A model generated the notes under the pieces. That model made no database searches. It had not been told where the DNA came from and worked only from the letters and a program-made list of their open reading frames with translations. From contig JBKDQQ010000080.1 of NCBI GenBank assembly GCA_046341775.1, positions 34,232 through 98,231 on the forward strand: a DNA stretch of 64,000 nt. Reading direction: 5' to 3'. A program made the translations under genes and the position numbers. This DNA comes from SXXH01 sp041165735 (GTDB taxonomy: Bacteria > Planctomycetota > UBA1135 > GCA-002686595). Shown piece by piece: positions 51,494-59,422 of the stretch. Within the stretch, counting starts at the first letter, position 1. Every line of letters starts with the position of its first letter.

Positions 51494-54100
51494 CTAATCC
51501 AACGCGTAGAGCTCCTTCAACTCGAGCAGGGTGCCCTCGAACCCGTGCTCGATGCCCAGGCTTCCCTCCCCCAACGCCTGCGGATCGAAATCGTCCTGCA
51601 CCAAGGCGTCGTTGACCCACACCTTCGTGCGGGTGCCGCCCCCTTCGTCGACGAGCTTCACGCGCAGATCGAACCAAGTGTCGTCCGGCAGCAGATCGAC
51701 GCGGATCAGGCCCCGGCCCACGATCGAACCGGTGCGCCCCGGTTCGGGGTGCGAGTTGGCGAGACGGATGGCGCGTCCACGCACGACCCCGGCGGAATCG
51801 ACGGAGCGTCGCAGCCAGAGGTTGCCCCAACCGCCCTGGTTCAGCTTCGCGCGCAAGCGCAGTTCCCGCGGCGTCGAGGCGGCCAGCTCGAACACGCCGC
51901 GCGCGCCCTTCGAACGCAGCACGCCGTCTTCGCATTGCCAGAGAGTCGCGCCTTCGCCGGCGAGGCCCTCGTGCTCCGCCAGCAGATCGCGACCAGCGGG
52001 CCTCTCGATGGCCAGCGACTGCACCCGGATGTCGCCGATGCCCACCGGAGAGGAGAGCGGCACGATTTCGAAGGGCGCGCGCGCCACCTCTCCGGCCGGC
52101 GCGCCAGCCACGGGCTCGGGCAGTTCGACGCCCTCGTGGACGAGCACGTCGTCGACCAGCACGCGCACGAAGCGCGCGTTCTCCACCTTGCGGGCCGCCT
52201 CGTCGAAGCGCGGCGCGCGGAAGTCGAGCGTGACTTCGTGCATCTGGCCGTGGCCGCGCCACACGCCCAAGGCGGGCTTCTTCGCCTCGAGCGCGCCGTG
52301 CGCCGGCAGGAGTCCGAAGGACGATTGCGACGACCTCGCCCCGTCCACGGGCGCGCGCAGCTCGACGGCGTAGCGCCCCATCGCCCGCACTTGCACGCCG
52401 CCATCCTTCGGCAGCATCACATCGACCTTGTAGACGCCGTCGCCGAAGCTCGCCTTCGAGGCGAAGGGGGCGAGCAGCGGTTCCTTGGCGTTGACGAGCG
52501 CGTTCCAACCCGGCTTGAGGTCGAAGCGCGCGGGATCGGTGCTCGAAAGATCGGCCTGCACGAGCTCGAACCCGCCCGTGTCGAAGAGCTGCGTGGCGTC
52601 GCTCCAAGTCAATCGCAGCCAACCTTCGTCGCGCGACTCCTTGGGCGCCGGAGGCGGCGCCACGCGCGCGACATGCGCCGCGGACGGAGGCCGGCCCGGC
52701 AGTTCATTGATCGTGTAGGCGAACTCGTCGTGCAGCAACGGGCGTCCGTCCCGCGCCGCCACGCCCGACAGGACCACGCGCGCCACCCAACCAGGCTCGA
52801 TCTCCGGCGCGACGAGGCGCGCGCGCGTCAAGTCCTCCGTGCAGGCCACGCTCGCCACATCGATGCGGTGCGTGTCGCGCTCGGGCGAGCCGTATTCCCA
52901 GAACCAGTCGTAGCGGTACAGCTCGATGGAGACCTGCGCGGGATCGATGGCCCGCGCCAACGGCGCGTTGAAGGCGAGCTCGAAGCCGTCCTCGCGCGCG
53001 GAGACCTTGATGATCTCCAGCGGCGTCTCCGCCGTGCGTCGCACGCGCGCGATCCCGTGTCCGGGCGGCAATCCCCCCCAACCGCGATTCGTCAAGCCAA
53101 GGAGCAGCGTGTGCTCGTCGGCGAACAGGGCGCGCACCGCCGAGCCCACGTTGGTGCGCAGCACGAACACCGCGCCTTGCCAGGCGCCCTGCACCTCTTC
53201 GAGGTCGGCGCGCAGCACCATGCCGTTGGTCAGCTCGGCCAGCACGACTTGCTCGCCGAAGGGCGCGAAACCGCGCGGCGCCAGCACCATGTTGCCGGTG
53301 GAGCGCGTCCACTTGTACGGCATCCACAAGGCCGGCCGCGTGCGTCGGACCTCGACGGGCGCCGTGATGCTCGGAACGGTGCGCGAGCGCTGGAAGTCCT
53401 CGCGCCACTCGAGTCCGGCGGGCGCGCCGTGGAAGCCGCCCTTCTCGACCACGATCAAGGGGCAGACCGGCACCCAGTCGCCTTGGTTGTCCGTGACGAG
53501 CAGCGTGCCCCGCGGGCCGAGTCCGATGCCGGCCGGGCTGCGGAAGCCCGTGGCCCACGGCTCGAACGTGCCGTCCTTCCCGATGCGCGCGACCCAACCA
53601 CGCCATGGCGCCAGGGCACGGCCGTGCCACCACTGCGGATCGGCGAAGCCGAGGTTGAGGGAGATCCAGAAGTTCCCGTCCTGGTCGACCGGCAGCCCGA
53701 AGGCGAACTCGTGGTAGTTGTCCGACACGCCCCAGTCGTCGCAGACGGTGCGCACCAGATCGCAGCGCCCGTCGCCATCCTGGTCGACGAGTTCGGAAAG
53801 CTCGGTGCGTTGCAGCACGAAGACCCGACCATCGACGACCGCGAGGCCCAACCCCTCCCACAAGCCTTCGGCGTACAGGCTCGCCTTGGCGTCGGCCGGA
53901 TCCTCGGCCAGCGCCCCTTCGATGCGCCAGACCTGGCCCCGGCGCGTCGAGACCATCAAGTCGCCATCGGGCATCAAGCCCATTCCACCCACCTCGAGCA
54001 CGGCCTCGTCGGGGAGCTTCAGGTGGTCGACGGCGTAGTAGCGCCCTTCGAGGGCGGGATCCTGCAGGACGCAGGCGAGCAAGGCCAACGGGGCGATCAT
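51494..54100 (-). CDS. PVC-type PQQ-like/beta-propeller dehydrogenase with DUF1080-like C-terminus
   Basis: The 868-residue protein has a short signal (MIAPLALLACVLQDPALEG). A beta-propeller of the sugar-dehydrogenase/GDL2 type runs to ~residue 400 (EVGGMGLMPDGDLMVSTRRG, FRSPAGIGLGPRGTLLVTDN, EWRED-like GLEWREDFQRSR). Then come a ~180-residue linker and a C-terminal jelly roll with WFDLRVKLVDEGGGTRTKVW, typical of DUF1080 (3-keto-glycoside hydrolase). No CxxCH lies in this protein; it is on the coupled upstream gene. ATG 54100 overlaps that stop as ATGA. It likely oxidises or cleaves a sugar or glycoside in the periplasm. Substrate unknown. Confidence 0.78.
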   Translation of the reverse strand: MIAPLALLACVLQDPALEGRYYAVDHLKLPDEAVLEVGGMGLMPDGDLMVSTRRGQVWRIEGALAEDPADAKASLYAEGLWEGLGLAVVDGRVFVLQRTELSELVDQDGDGRCDLVRTVCDDWGVSDNYHEFAFGLPVDQDGNFWISLNLGFADPQWWHGRALAPWRGWVARIGKDGTFEPWATGFRSPAGIGLGPRGTLLVTDNQGDWVPVCPLIVVEKGGFHGAPAGLEWREDFQRSRTVPSITAPVEVRRTRPALWMPYKWTRSTGNMVLAPRGFAPFGEQVVLAELTNGMVLRADLEEVQGAWQGAVFVLRTNVGSAVRALFADEHTLLLGLTNRGWGGLPPGHGIARVRRTAETPLEIIKVSAREDGFELAFNAPLARAIDPAQVSIELYRYDWFWEYGSPERDTHRIDVASVACTEDLTRARLVAPEIEPGWVARVVLSGVAARDGRPLLHDEFAYTINELPGRPPSAAHVARVAPPPAPKESRDEGWLRLTWSDATQLFDTGGFELVQADLSSTDPARFDLKPGWNALVNAKEPLLAPFASKASFGDGVYKVDVMLPKDGGVQVRAMGRYAVELRAPVDGARSSQSSFGLLPAHGALEAKKPALGVWRGHGQMHEVTLDFRAPRFDEAARKVENARFVRVLVDDVLVHEGVELPEPVAGAPAGEVARAPFEIVPLSSPVGIGDIRVQSLAIERPAGRDLLAEHEGLAGEGATLWQCEDGVLRSKGARGVFELAASTPRELRLRAKLNQGGWGNLWLRRSVDSAGVVRGRAIRLANSHPEPGRTGSIVGRGLIRVDLLPDDTWFDLRVKLVDEGGGTRTKVWVNDALVQDDFDPQALGEGSLGIEHGFEGTLLELKELYALD

Positions 54101-55299
54101 CGCGACTCCTCCTGCAACGCGGCGCTGGCCGCCCCATCCAGCGTGGCGAGCGGGTACGACTCGACGGCCAACCAGCGCGGCCGATCCGGTCGCGCGACGA
54201 ACACGATGCGCGCCTCGCCGCGCTCGGCGTGCAGTCGCTCGCCCTCGTCGAGTCCGCGCGCCACGCACAACTCCGCGCCGGCGTCGAGCCGCCACAGGGC
54301 CGCGTGCGCGCGCGCCTCGACCAGCGCGGCGAGACCATGGGGAGCGACATCCAACGCGAGCTCCACGGGCGCTCGCGCCTCGATCCACAAGCGTCGCGCG
54401 AATCCCGCGCCGGCAGTGCTGTTCGCCGTGCCCAACGCCTCGACGACCCGCGCCAGCGTGGCGCCGCGCCCGTCGCAGAGGTCGTACTCGAGCTTCGGGT
54501 GCGCGCCATCGACGCGCGTGGCTGCGAGTTCCGCGCGCAGGGCGGTCGAAGCGCCGTCGGGGCCGCGCAGCATCCATCCGGCCCCGCGGAGGCCGCGACG
54601 CGAAACGATGCGCCCCAAGGGCCGCAACGCGTCGCCGCCGCGGTTCTCCCAATCGCCACGCTCCACGAAGGCGCCGCGCCTCACGACGAGGAGACGCAGG
54701 TCGGCCGCGTCGAATTCGAAGCTCAGGCCGCTCGGATCCCCGAGCAGCAAGCCACGCACGCGCTGCGCGGCGTGGCCTTCGATCGCCGGCAACTTGCCGC
54801 GCGCCACGAGCGGCCGTGCGCCCACCACCATCTCCGAACCTCTCGCCTGCGGGGCGCGGGCGGATTCCGGCGCGAATCCGAGCACGTAGTCCGCGAGCAA
54901 GGCGCGCTCCTCCGGCTTGAGCGCCCCTTCGAAGGCCGGCATCTGCGAGCCGGGGATACCGTGCGCGATCGTCTTCACGAGCGCCTCGCGAGTGTTGCCG
55001 AACGAGAAGCCGCCGTCGCGGAAGCTCCGCGCGGGCCGGTCGAGCTTCGTCGTTCCGCGACCGTCGCCCGTCTCGCCGTGGCACTGGACGCAGTGCAGTT
55101 GGTACAGCGCCTTGGAACGCGACGCCTCGGGCGCGGGCGCCGGTTGCGCCGGGCCGGACTGGGACGCGCCGGACTGGGACGCGGTGGACTGGGACGCGGT
55201 GGCCGGGGACGCGGCGAGGACGAGGGCGAGCAGCACGCGGCCGAGGCGCCGCGCGGAACGCCCGGCCAGGGAGGCCTTGGGTTCGCGGTGGAAGTCCAT
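54097..55299 (-). CDS. Secreted c-type cytochrome with C-terminal extension
   Basis: The 400-residue protein has a signal peptide (LGRVLLALVLAASPATA). A short Ala-Ser-Gln-Ser repeat tract follows (about 36-49), then a single mono-haem class I domain with CVQCH (LYQLHCVQCHGETGDG) and axial Met in GSQMPAFEGAL. Residues ~150-400 have no haem motif and look like a beta-rich domain (SFEFDAADLRLLVVRRG, WIEARAPVELALDV). The stop overlaps the propeller dehydrogenase start. In PVC bacteria the two functions are usually one fused protein; here they are split, and the cytochrome is probably its electron acceptor. Confidence 0.82.
   Translation of the reverse strand: MDFHREPKASLAGRSARRLGRVLLALVLAASPATASQSTASQSGASQSGPAQPAPAPEASRSKALYQLHCVQCHGETGDGRGTTKLDRPARSFRDGGFSFGNTREALVKTIAHGIPGSQMPAFEGALKPEERALLADYVLGFAPESARAPQARGSEMVVGARPLVARGKLPAIEGHAAQRVRGLLLGDPSGLSFEFDAADLRLLVVRRGAFVERGDWENRGGDALRPLGRIVSRRGLRGAGWMLRGPDGASTALRAELAATRVDGAHPKLEYDLCDGRGATLARVVEALGTANSTAGAGFARRLWIEARAPVELALDVAPHGLAALVEARAHAALWRLDAGAELCVARGLDEGERLHAERGEARIVFVARPDRPRWLAVESYPLATLDGAASAALQEESR
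55156..55215 (-). repeat. 15-bp tandem repeat encoding Ala-Ser-Gln-Ser tract
   Basis: A 15-base unit of the form GGACTGGGACGCG(C/G)(C/T) occurs three times at 55156-55170, 55171-55185 and 55186-55200. A degenerate fourth copy is at 55201-55215. On the coding strand it encodes the ASQSTASQSG-type linker just after the cytochrome signal peptide. Copy number may vary by slippage. Confidence 0.8.
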
Positions 55300-55363
55300 G
55301 GGCGCAGGTTACCACCGGGAGCCCCGCCGCAGGAGCCTCCAACCACCCGGGCGATGGACGAGA

Positions 55364-55400
55364 GCGGGGGCCGGTCGCCCCTCCGGCGGCCGGCCCCCGC
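55364..55400 (-). terminator. 11-bp perfect hairpin after first tandem paralogue
   Basis: GCGGGGGCCGG (55364-55374) pairs perfectly with CCGGCCCCCGC (55390-55400) with a 15-base loop. It lies 46 bases past the stop of the gene at 55446-57113 and before the cytochrome c gene. A transcription terminator is likely despite no T run. Confidence 0.6.
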
Positions 55401-55411
55401 GGACCTCGGCG

Positions 55412-55429
55412 TGTCAAGTGAACTTGACA
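55412..55429. promoter_or_regulatory. 18-bp perfect palindromic element
   Basis: TGTCAAGT-GA-ACTTGACA is an 8+8 dyad with a 2-base centre, between the stop at 55446 and the hairpin at 55364. A related CTGTCAA element also follows the stop of the second paralogue (57480-57486). The conserved placement suggests a shared 3' signal or a protein binding site. I cannot assign a function. Confidence 0.5.
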
Positions 55430-55445
55430 GACGCGCCGATTGCGG

Positions 55446-57113
55446 TCACGGCACCCAGGTCACGGCCAGGGCGTTCGTGGTGTTCAGGACCGCCGGGGTG
55501 CAGAAGGCCGCCGTGTTGCGGTAGAAGATCTGGTAGAAGCGCGTGCCCGGGGCGCCCACGCCGCCCGCCGCGGCGATCGAGCCCGTGCCGGGCACCGTCC
55601 AGCCGTACTGGATGTTGCCGGCGAGGCAGTTGCGGGTGAAGAGGCGCGTCTGGACGCCGGCGATGCAGCGCAAGCCGTCGCCGAAGGGCACCGGAGCCGT
55701 GCCCAGCGTGCCTTGCACCAGCACGGCGCTGGCGCTGGCGGGCATGCCCGATCCCGACATGATCACGGTGTCGGCGCTGATCGAGGGGGTGCCGTTGGTC
55801 CAGAGCTTCGCGCCGAGGGCGTTGACCGAGTTGCCGCACCCGCGGCCCGGGGCTCCGTTGTTGCCGCAGGGGCAGGCCACGCTCGAACCGTCGCCGAAGC
55901 AGTACTCGTCGGCCTTCGGCGCGTCGTGCATGGTGTCGAGCGCATCGAGGTCGTCGGCGATGTTCGCGAGGCCCGAGCGCACGGTCACCAGGCCCAGCGT
56001 CTCCGCCGCCACGAAGATGCCCGGCATGCCGCCCGCGACGAAGGGCGGGATGAGGATGTCGCCGGCCTCGATCGGACGGCCGAAGAGCGAGTCCGGCTGG
56101 CCGATGACCGCCGAGCCGCGACGCACGCTGAAGAGCACCATGTCCGTCTGCCCGAACATCCAATCGAACAACCCGTTGTTGCGTTGGAACCCGGCGATGC
56201 CGTTCTCGCAGATCGCGAGCGCGTCCAGGTCGTCCGTGCCGATGCCGGCGAGGTCGAGGCCCAAGGCGCCGGCCGGCGCGTACATCCCGATGACGCCCGA
56301 GGGCTCCGTGTAGAGCACGTCGCCGCCGCGGAAGCCGTGGGCGGGCGCCGACCCGCTGTTCGCCACGCCCGTGATCGGGTTCAGGAAGGCCGCGTCGAGC
56401 GAGAAGTACGTGCGCGTCACGCGCGGCAGCCATTGGTCGGGCACGTCGCCATCGAGCGCGTCGAGGTTGTCGCCGACCGCGCCGAGTCCGGGCTCCTGCA
56501 GGCCGAGCCCCGGGTACACGGCGGCGGTGCAGCTCGCGAGGCCGTTGCCGTCGTGGAAGCCCCAGTTGCCGACGATCGGGCCGCCGGGCGCCATCGGCAC
56601 CATCGGCACGCCGAGGTCGCGGAACACATCGGCCGCCGCGTCCATGCAGGGCGCTTCGGTGCCGACGCTCGGGAAGGCCGGAGCGGCGGGATTGCCGCGC
56701 GACCACTTGTCGACGGAGAACGCGTAGCGCGAGGGCGGCGGCACGATGCCCGGCACGATGCGCTCGATGCGGCGATCGAGGCCGTGGCTGATCGCGTCGA
56801 CCTCGACGCGACCAGGCGTGCCGCCCGGGTGGCCGACGGACGCGGCGTGCAGCGCGAGGTTCAGGCCGAACGGCGCGAAGGCGCCGGCCGACTCCGTGAT
56901 GCCGGGCTGCAGCAAGGGGCCGATGGCGGGCACCAAGGTCTGAGGCAGGAGCAAGTCCCCTTCCGTGATCGGGACGCCGCCGAAGGAATCGGGCACGCCG
57001 ACCGTCGGGCTGAGCCAGTCGATGCCGAAGACGGTCAGTTGGGGCACGCCTTGGGCTTGGGCGGCCGAGGCGAGCAGCAGGGTGGCGACGGGGGTGGCGA
57101 TGCGCAGTTGCAT
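55446..57113 (-). CDS. Secreted repeat protein with CPCGN/GRGCGNS C-terminal domain, paralogue 1
   Basis: The 555-residue protein has a signal peptide (MQLRIATPVATLLLASAAQA) and begins GVPQLTVFGIDWLSP. The N-terminal two thirds contain three modules, each with a GD(L/V/I)L segment and an (N/D)DLDAL-type acidic segment: GDLLLP 52-57 with DNLDAL 215-220, GDVLYTEP 264-271 with DDLDAL 294-299, and GDILIPP 351-357 with DDLDAL 387-392. A linker CPCGNNGAPGRGCGNSVN (414-431) opens a ~125-residue beta-rich C-terminal domain with four more Cys. That ending is widespread in some Planctomycetota secretomes. Function is unknown; it is probably a surface or exported protein. Its paralogue lies 380 bases upstream. 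Confidence 0.8.
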   Translation of the reverse strand: MQLRIATPVATLLLASAAQAQGVPQLTVFGIDWLSPTVGVPDSFGGVPITEGDLLLPQTLVPAIGPLLQPGITESAGAFAPFGLNLALHAASVGHPGGTPGRVEVDAISHGLDRRIERIVPGIVPPPSRYAFSVDKWSRGNPAAPAFPSVGTEAPCMDAAADVFRDLGVPMVPMAPGGPIVGNWGFHDGNGLASCTAAVYPGLGLQEPGLGAVGDNLDALDGDVPDQWLPRVTRTYFSLDAAFLNPITGVANSGSAPAHGFRGGDVLYTEPSGVIGMYAPAGALGLDLAGIGTDDLDALAICENGIAGFQRNNGLFDWMFGQTDMVLFSVRRGSAVIGQPDSLFGRPIEAGDILIPPFVAGGMPGIFVAAETLGLVTVRSGLANIADDLDALDTMHDAPKADEYCFGDGSSVACPCGNNGAPGRGCGNSVNALGAKLWTNGTPSISADTVIMSGSGMPASASAVLVQGTLGTAPVPFGDGLRCIAGVQTRLFTRNCLAGNIQYGWTVPGTGSIAAAGGVGAPGTRFYQIFYRNTAAFCTPAVLNTTNALAVTWVP

Positions 57114-57492
57114 GGGAGTGGCTTTCGTGTGCTGGTGGATGGGGAGGCTCGCGGCCTCGATGGCGGTTCAGGGCCGTCAGGGGCGCAGCGTGGAACGAAA
57201 AGAGCCAAAATCACCTAAATAGCTTGCTGCCAATATCTTGCGACACACTCCATCCTGTTCCAATCCACTCGACACGGCCATCGCGGCACCTCGGCCCAAG
57301 CACGCAGGAGAATCCCGCGACCTGGTGGCGATTCAAGCCCCACCGCCCGGTTCTCGCCTCGCTGGCCTGCGGAGGACGCGTCGCACCACCCGCACGAGCA
57401 AGGTGGAGGCGCTCGTCCGGCGACGAGCACCTCCACCCACGCGCGCTCTTGTCTAGTGGATTTGACAAGTCTGGTTCATTTGACAGTCGAAC
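57114..57492 (-). promoter_or_regulatory. Gap between tandem paralogues: 3' elements of paralogue 2 and leader of paralogue 1
   Basis: No gene is supported here. After the paralogue 2 stop there are two TTTGACA copies (57461-57467 and 57479-57485) and then the hairpin at 57403. The stretch 57200-57260 is AT-richer (e.g. AAAATCACCTAAATAGC) and may hold the promoter of paralogue 1. On the minus strand, TATTT and TTGCTG-like words are visible, but I found no properly spaced pair. Confidence 0.4.
57403..57436 (-). terminator. 15-bp hairpin (one mismatch) after second paralogue
   Basis: GTGGAGG (57403-57409) pairs with CCTCCAC (57430-57436). After a single C/A mismatch, GCTCGTC (57411-57417) pairs with GACGAGC (57422-57428) around a CGGC loop. 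It lies 57 bases after the stop at 57493. A terminator is likely; the same layout (TGTCAA element, then hairpin) follows paralogue 1. Confidence 0.65.
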
Positions 57493-59199
57493 TCACGGCA
57501 CCCAAGCCACCGCCAGCGCGTTGGTCGTGTTGGTCGTCGAGGTCGTGCAGTAGACCGGGGTGTTGCGATAGAAGATCTGGTAGTGGCGCGTGCCGGGTGC
57601 CACCACCCCGCCCGTCGTGGAGACGAGCCCCGTGCCGGGGACTCCCGCGCCGTACTGGATGTTGCCGGCGAAGCAGTTCCTGGTGTAGAGGCGGCGTTGC
57701 GTGCCGGAGACGCAGCGCAATCCGTCGCCGAAGGGCGTGGGTGCCGTGGCGCTCGTGCCTTGCACCAGCGTCGTGCTCGCGGCGAAGGGCATGCCCGAGC
57801 CCGAGATGAGCAAGGTGTCGGCGCTGATCGAAGGCGTGCCGTTGGCCCAGCACTTCGCGCCCAGCGGGTTGACCGAGTTGCCGCAGCCGCGCCCGGGCGC
57901 TCCCGTGTTTCCGCACGGACACGGCAGCGCTTGGCCGCTGGTGGAACCGCAGTATTCCTGCACCATCGGCGCGTCGTGCAAGGTGTCCAATGCGTCGAGA
58001 TCGTCGATGCTCACCAAGGCGCCGCTGCGGTAGGTGTGCAGGCCGAGCGCCTCGGCCGCGACGAGGATGCCCGGCACCGAATGGCCCGGCAGCGGCGGGA
58101 TCAGGATGTCGCCAGGTTCGATCGGCAGTCCTTGCAGGCAGTCGAGGCTGCCGATCACCTTCGAGCCGCGGCGCACGCTGAAGAGCAGCATGTCGGATGC
58201 TCCCGTCAGCCAGTCGAACGGCGCGTTGTTGCGCTGGAATCCGGCGAGGCCGTTCTCGCACAAGGCCAGCGCGTCCACGTCGTCCTTGTCCGCGCCAAGG
58301 TTGTCCAGTCCGAGGGACGAGGCCGACGCGTAGAGCCCGATGGTGCCATCCGGCTCGGCGTAGAGGATGTCGCCGCCGCTCCAACCGTGGGCCGCCGCCG
58401 AACCGGTGTTGGGCTGCAGGCCGTCCGGGTCGACGAAGGCCGCGTCGAGCGAGAAGTAGGTGCGCGTCGCGCGCGGCAGCCACTGGTCGGGAACGTCGCC
58501 GTCGAGCGCGTCGAGATTGTCGCCGACTCCGGCGAGGGCGCCGGAGTTGTCCTCGATCAATCCCAGTCCGACGAAGCTCGCGCTCACGCAACCGAGCGGA
58601 TTGCCGGTGGCCATGCCGTTGCCATCGGCGATCAAGGTGTTGCCGGCCGGAACGGCGCCCGGCCCCACTGGCAGCAAGGCGAAGCCCAGGTCGCGGTAGA
58701 CGTCCGCGGCCGCGGCCTGGCAGGCGCGCTCGCTGTGGACGTTGGGAGCCGAAGGCAGCCCCGCGATGCCGAGCGAGTCACGCCCGACGGAGAAGGCGAA
58801 GCGCGGAAGGCCACCGCCCGGACCGGCGTTCTGGCGCGGGATGCGGCGGTCGAGCCCATGGCTGATCGCATCGACCTCCACCACGCCCGGACTCTGCGGA
58901 GCATGGCCGACCGCCGCCGCGTGCAAGGCCAGCGAGAGTCCGCCTTGCGGCCAGACCCCGCCCGTTTCAGCGATGCCCGGCGTCATCAAGGGGCCGAGTT
59001 GCGGCAGGAGTCCTTGCGGCAGGAGCAGGTCGGCCTCCGTGATCGGAACTCCCGAGAACGAGTCGGCGAGGGCGACGGTCTTGCCCTTGTAGTCGATGCC
59101 GAAGACAGTCAATTGGGGAACGCCTTGGGCGCCAGCAGTGCCGGCGAGAGTGCAGGAGGCGAGCAGGGCGACGTGACGGAATGGGCGCGGGATCTGCAT
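57493..59199 (-). CDS. Secreted repeat protein with CPCGN/GRGCGNS C-terminal domain, paralogue 2
   Basis: The 568-residue protein starts at ATG 59199 (signal MQIPRPFRHVALLASCTLAG) with AAGGA about 11 bases upstream. A longer frame to 59268 has no support. Its mature N-terminus GVPQLTVFGIDYKGK matches paralogue 1 (GVPQLTVFGIDWLSP). The blocks DNLDALDGDVPDQWLPR, TRTYFSLDAAF, LFSVRRGSKVIG, GDILIPPLPGHSVPG, CPCGNTGAPGRGCGNSVN and NTTNALAVAWVP are nearly identical to those in paralogue 1. The two arose by tandem duplication and have diverged mainly in loops. Function is unknown. Confidence 0.8.
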   Translation of the reverse strand: MQIPRPFRHVALLASCTLAGTAGAQGVPQLTVFGIDYKGKTVALADSFSGVPITEADLLLPQGLLPQLGPLMTPGIAETGGVWPQGGLSLALHAAAVGHAPQSPGVVEVDAISHGLDRRIPRQNAGPGGGLPRFAFSVGRDSLGIAGLPSAPNVHSERACQAAAADVYRDLGFALLPVGPGAVPAGNTLIADGNGMATGNPLGCVSASFVGLGLIEDNSGALAGVGDNLDALDGDVPDQWLPRATRTYFSLDAAFVDPDGLQPNTGSAAAHGWSGGDILYAEPDGTIGLYASASSLGLDNLGADKDDVDALALCENGLAGFQRNNAPFDWLTGASDMLLFSVRRGSKVIGSLDCLQGLPIEPGDILIPPLPGHSVPGILVAAEALGLHTYRSGALVSIDDLDALDTLHDAPMVQEYCGSTSGQALPCPCGNTGAPGRGCGNSVNPLGAKCWANGTPSISADTLLISGSGMPFAASTTLVQGTSATAPTPFGDGLRCVSGTQRRLYTRNCFAGNIQYGAGVPGTGLVSTTGGVVAPGTRHYQIFYRNTPVYCTTSTTNTTNALAVAWVP

Positions 59200-59373
59200 G
59201 GAATCGGTCCTTGGATGCGGTGGGGCGTGGAGCCGCGAAGCGGCCGCCTGCCAAGGACGCCGAGGCACCCGGCGTGGAACGAAAAAGGTGGCCCGGTGGG
59301 CGATCGCCTACAGGAGCGGATGAGCGCCAGGGCCGACGCGGGCGGCGGGGGCGCGTGCATCGGCGCTGCCGGA

Positions 59374-59399
59374 TGCGGGGCGCGAACGGAGCGCCCGCA
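59374..59399 (-). terminator. Hairpin at the end of the pseudopilin operon
   Basis: TGCGGGGCGC (59374-59383) pairs with GCGCCCGCA (59391-59399) through one bulged G. It lies 24 bases after the stop of the HEAT-repeat gene (59423). It is a probable terminator. No T tract is present. Confidence 0.5.
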
Positions 59400-59422
59400 C
59401 GATGGATGGTCTTCGCCGCGGC

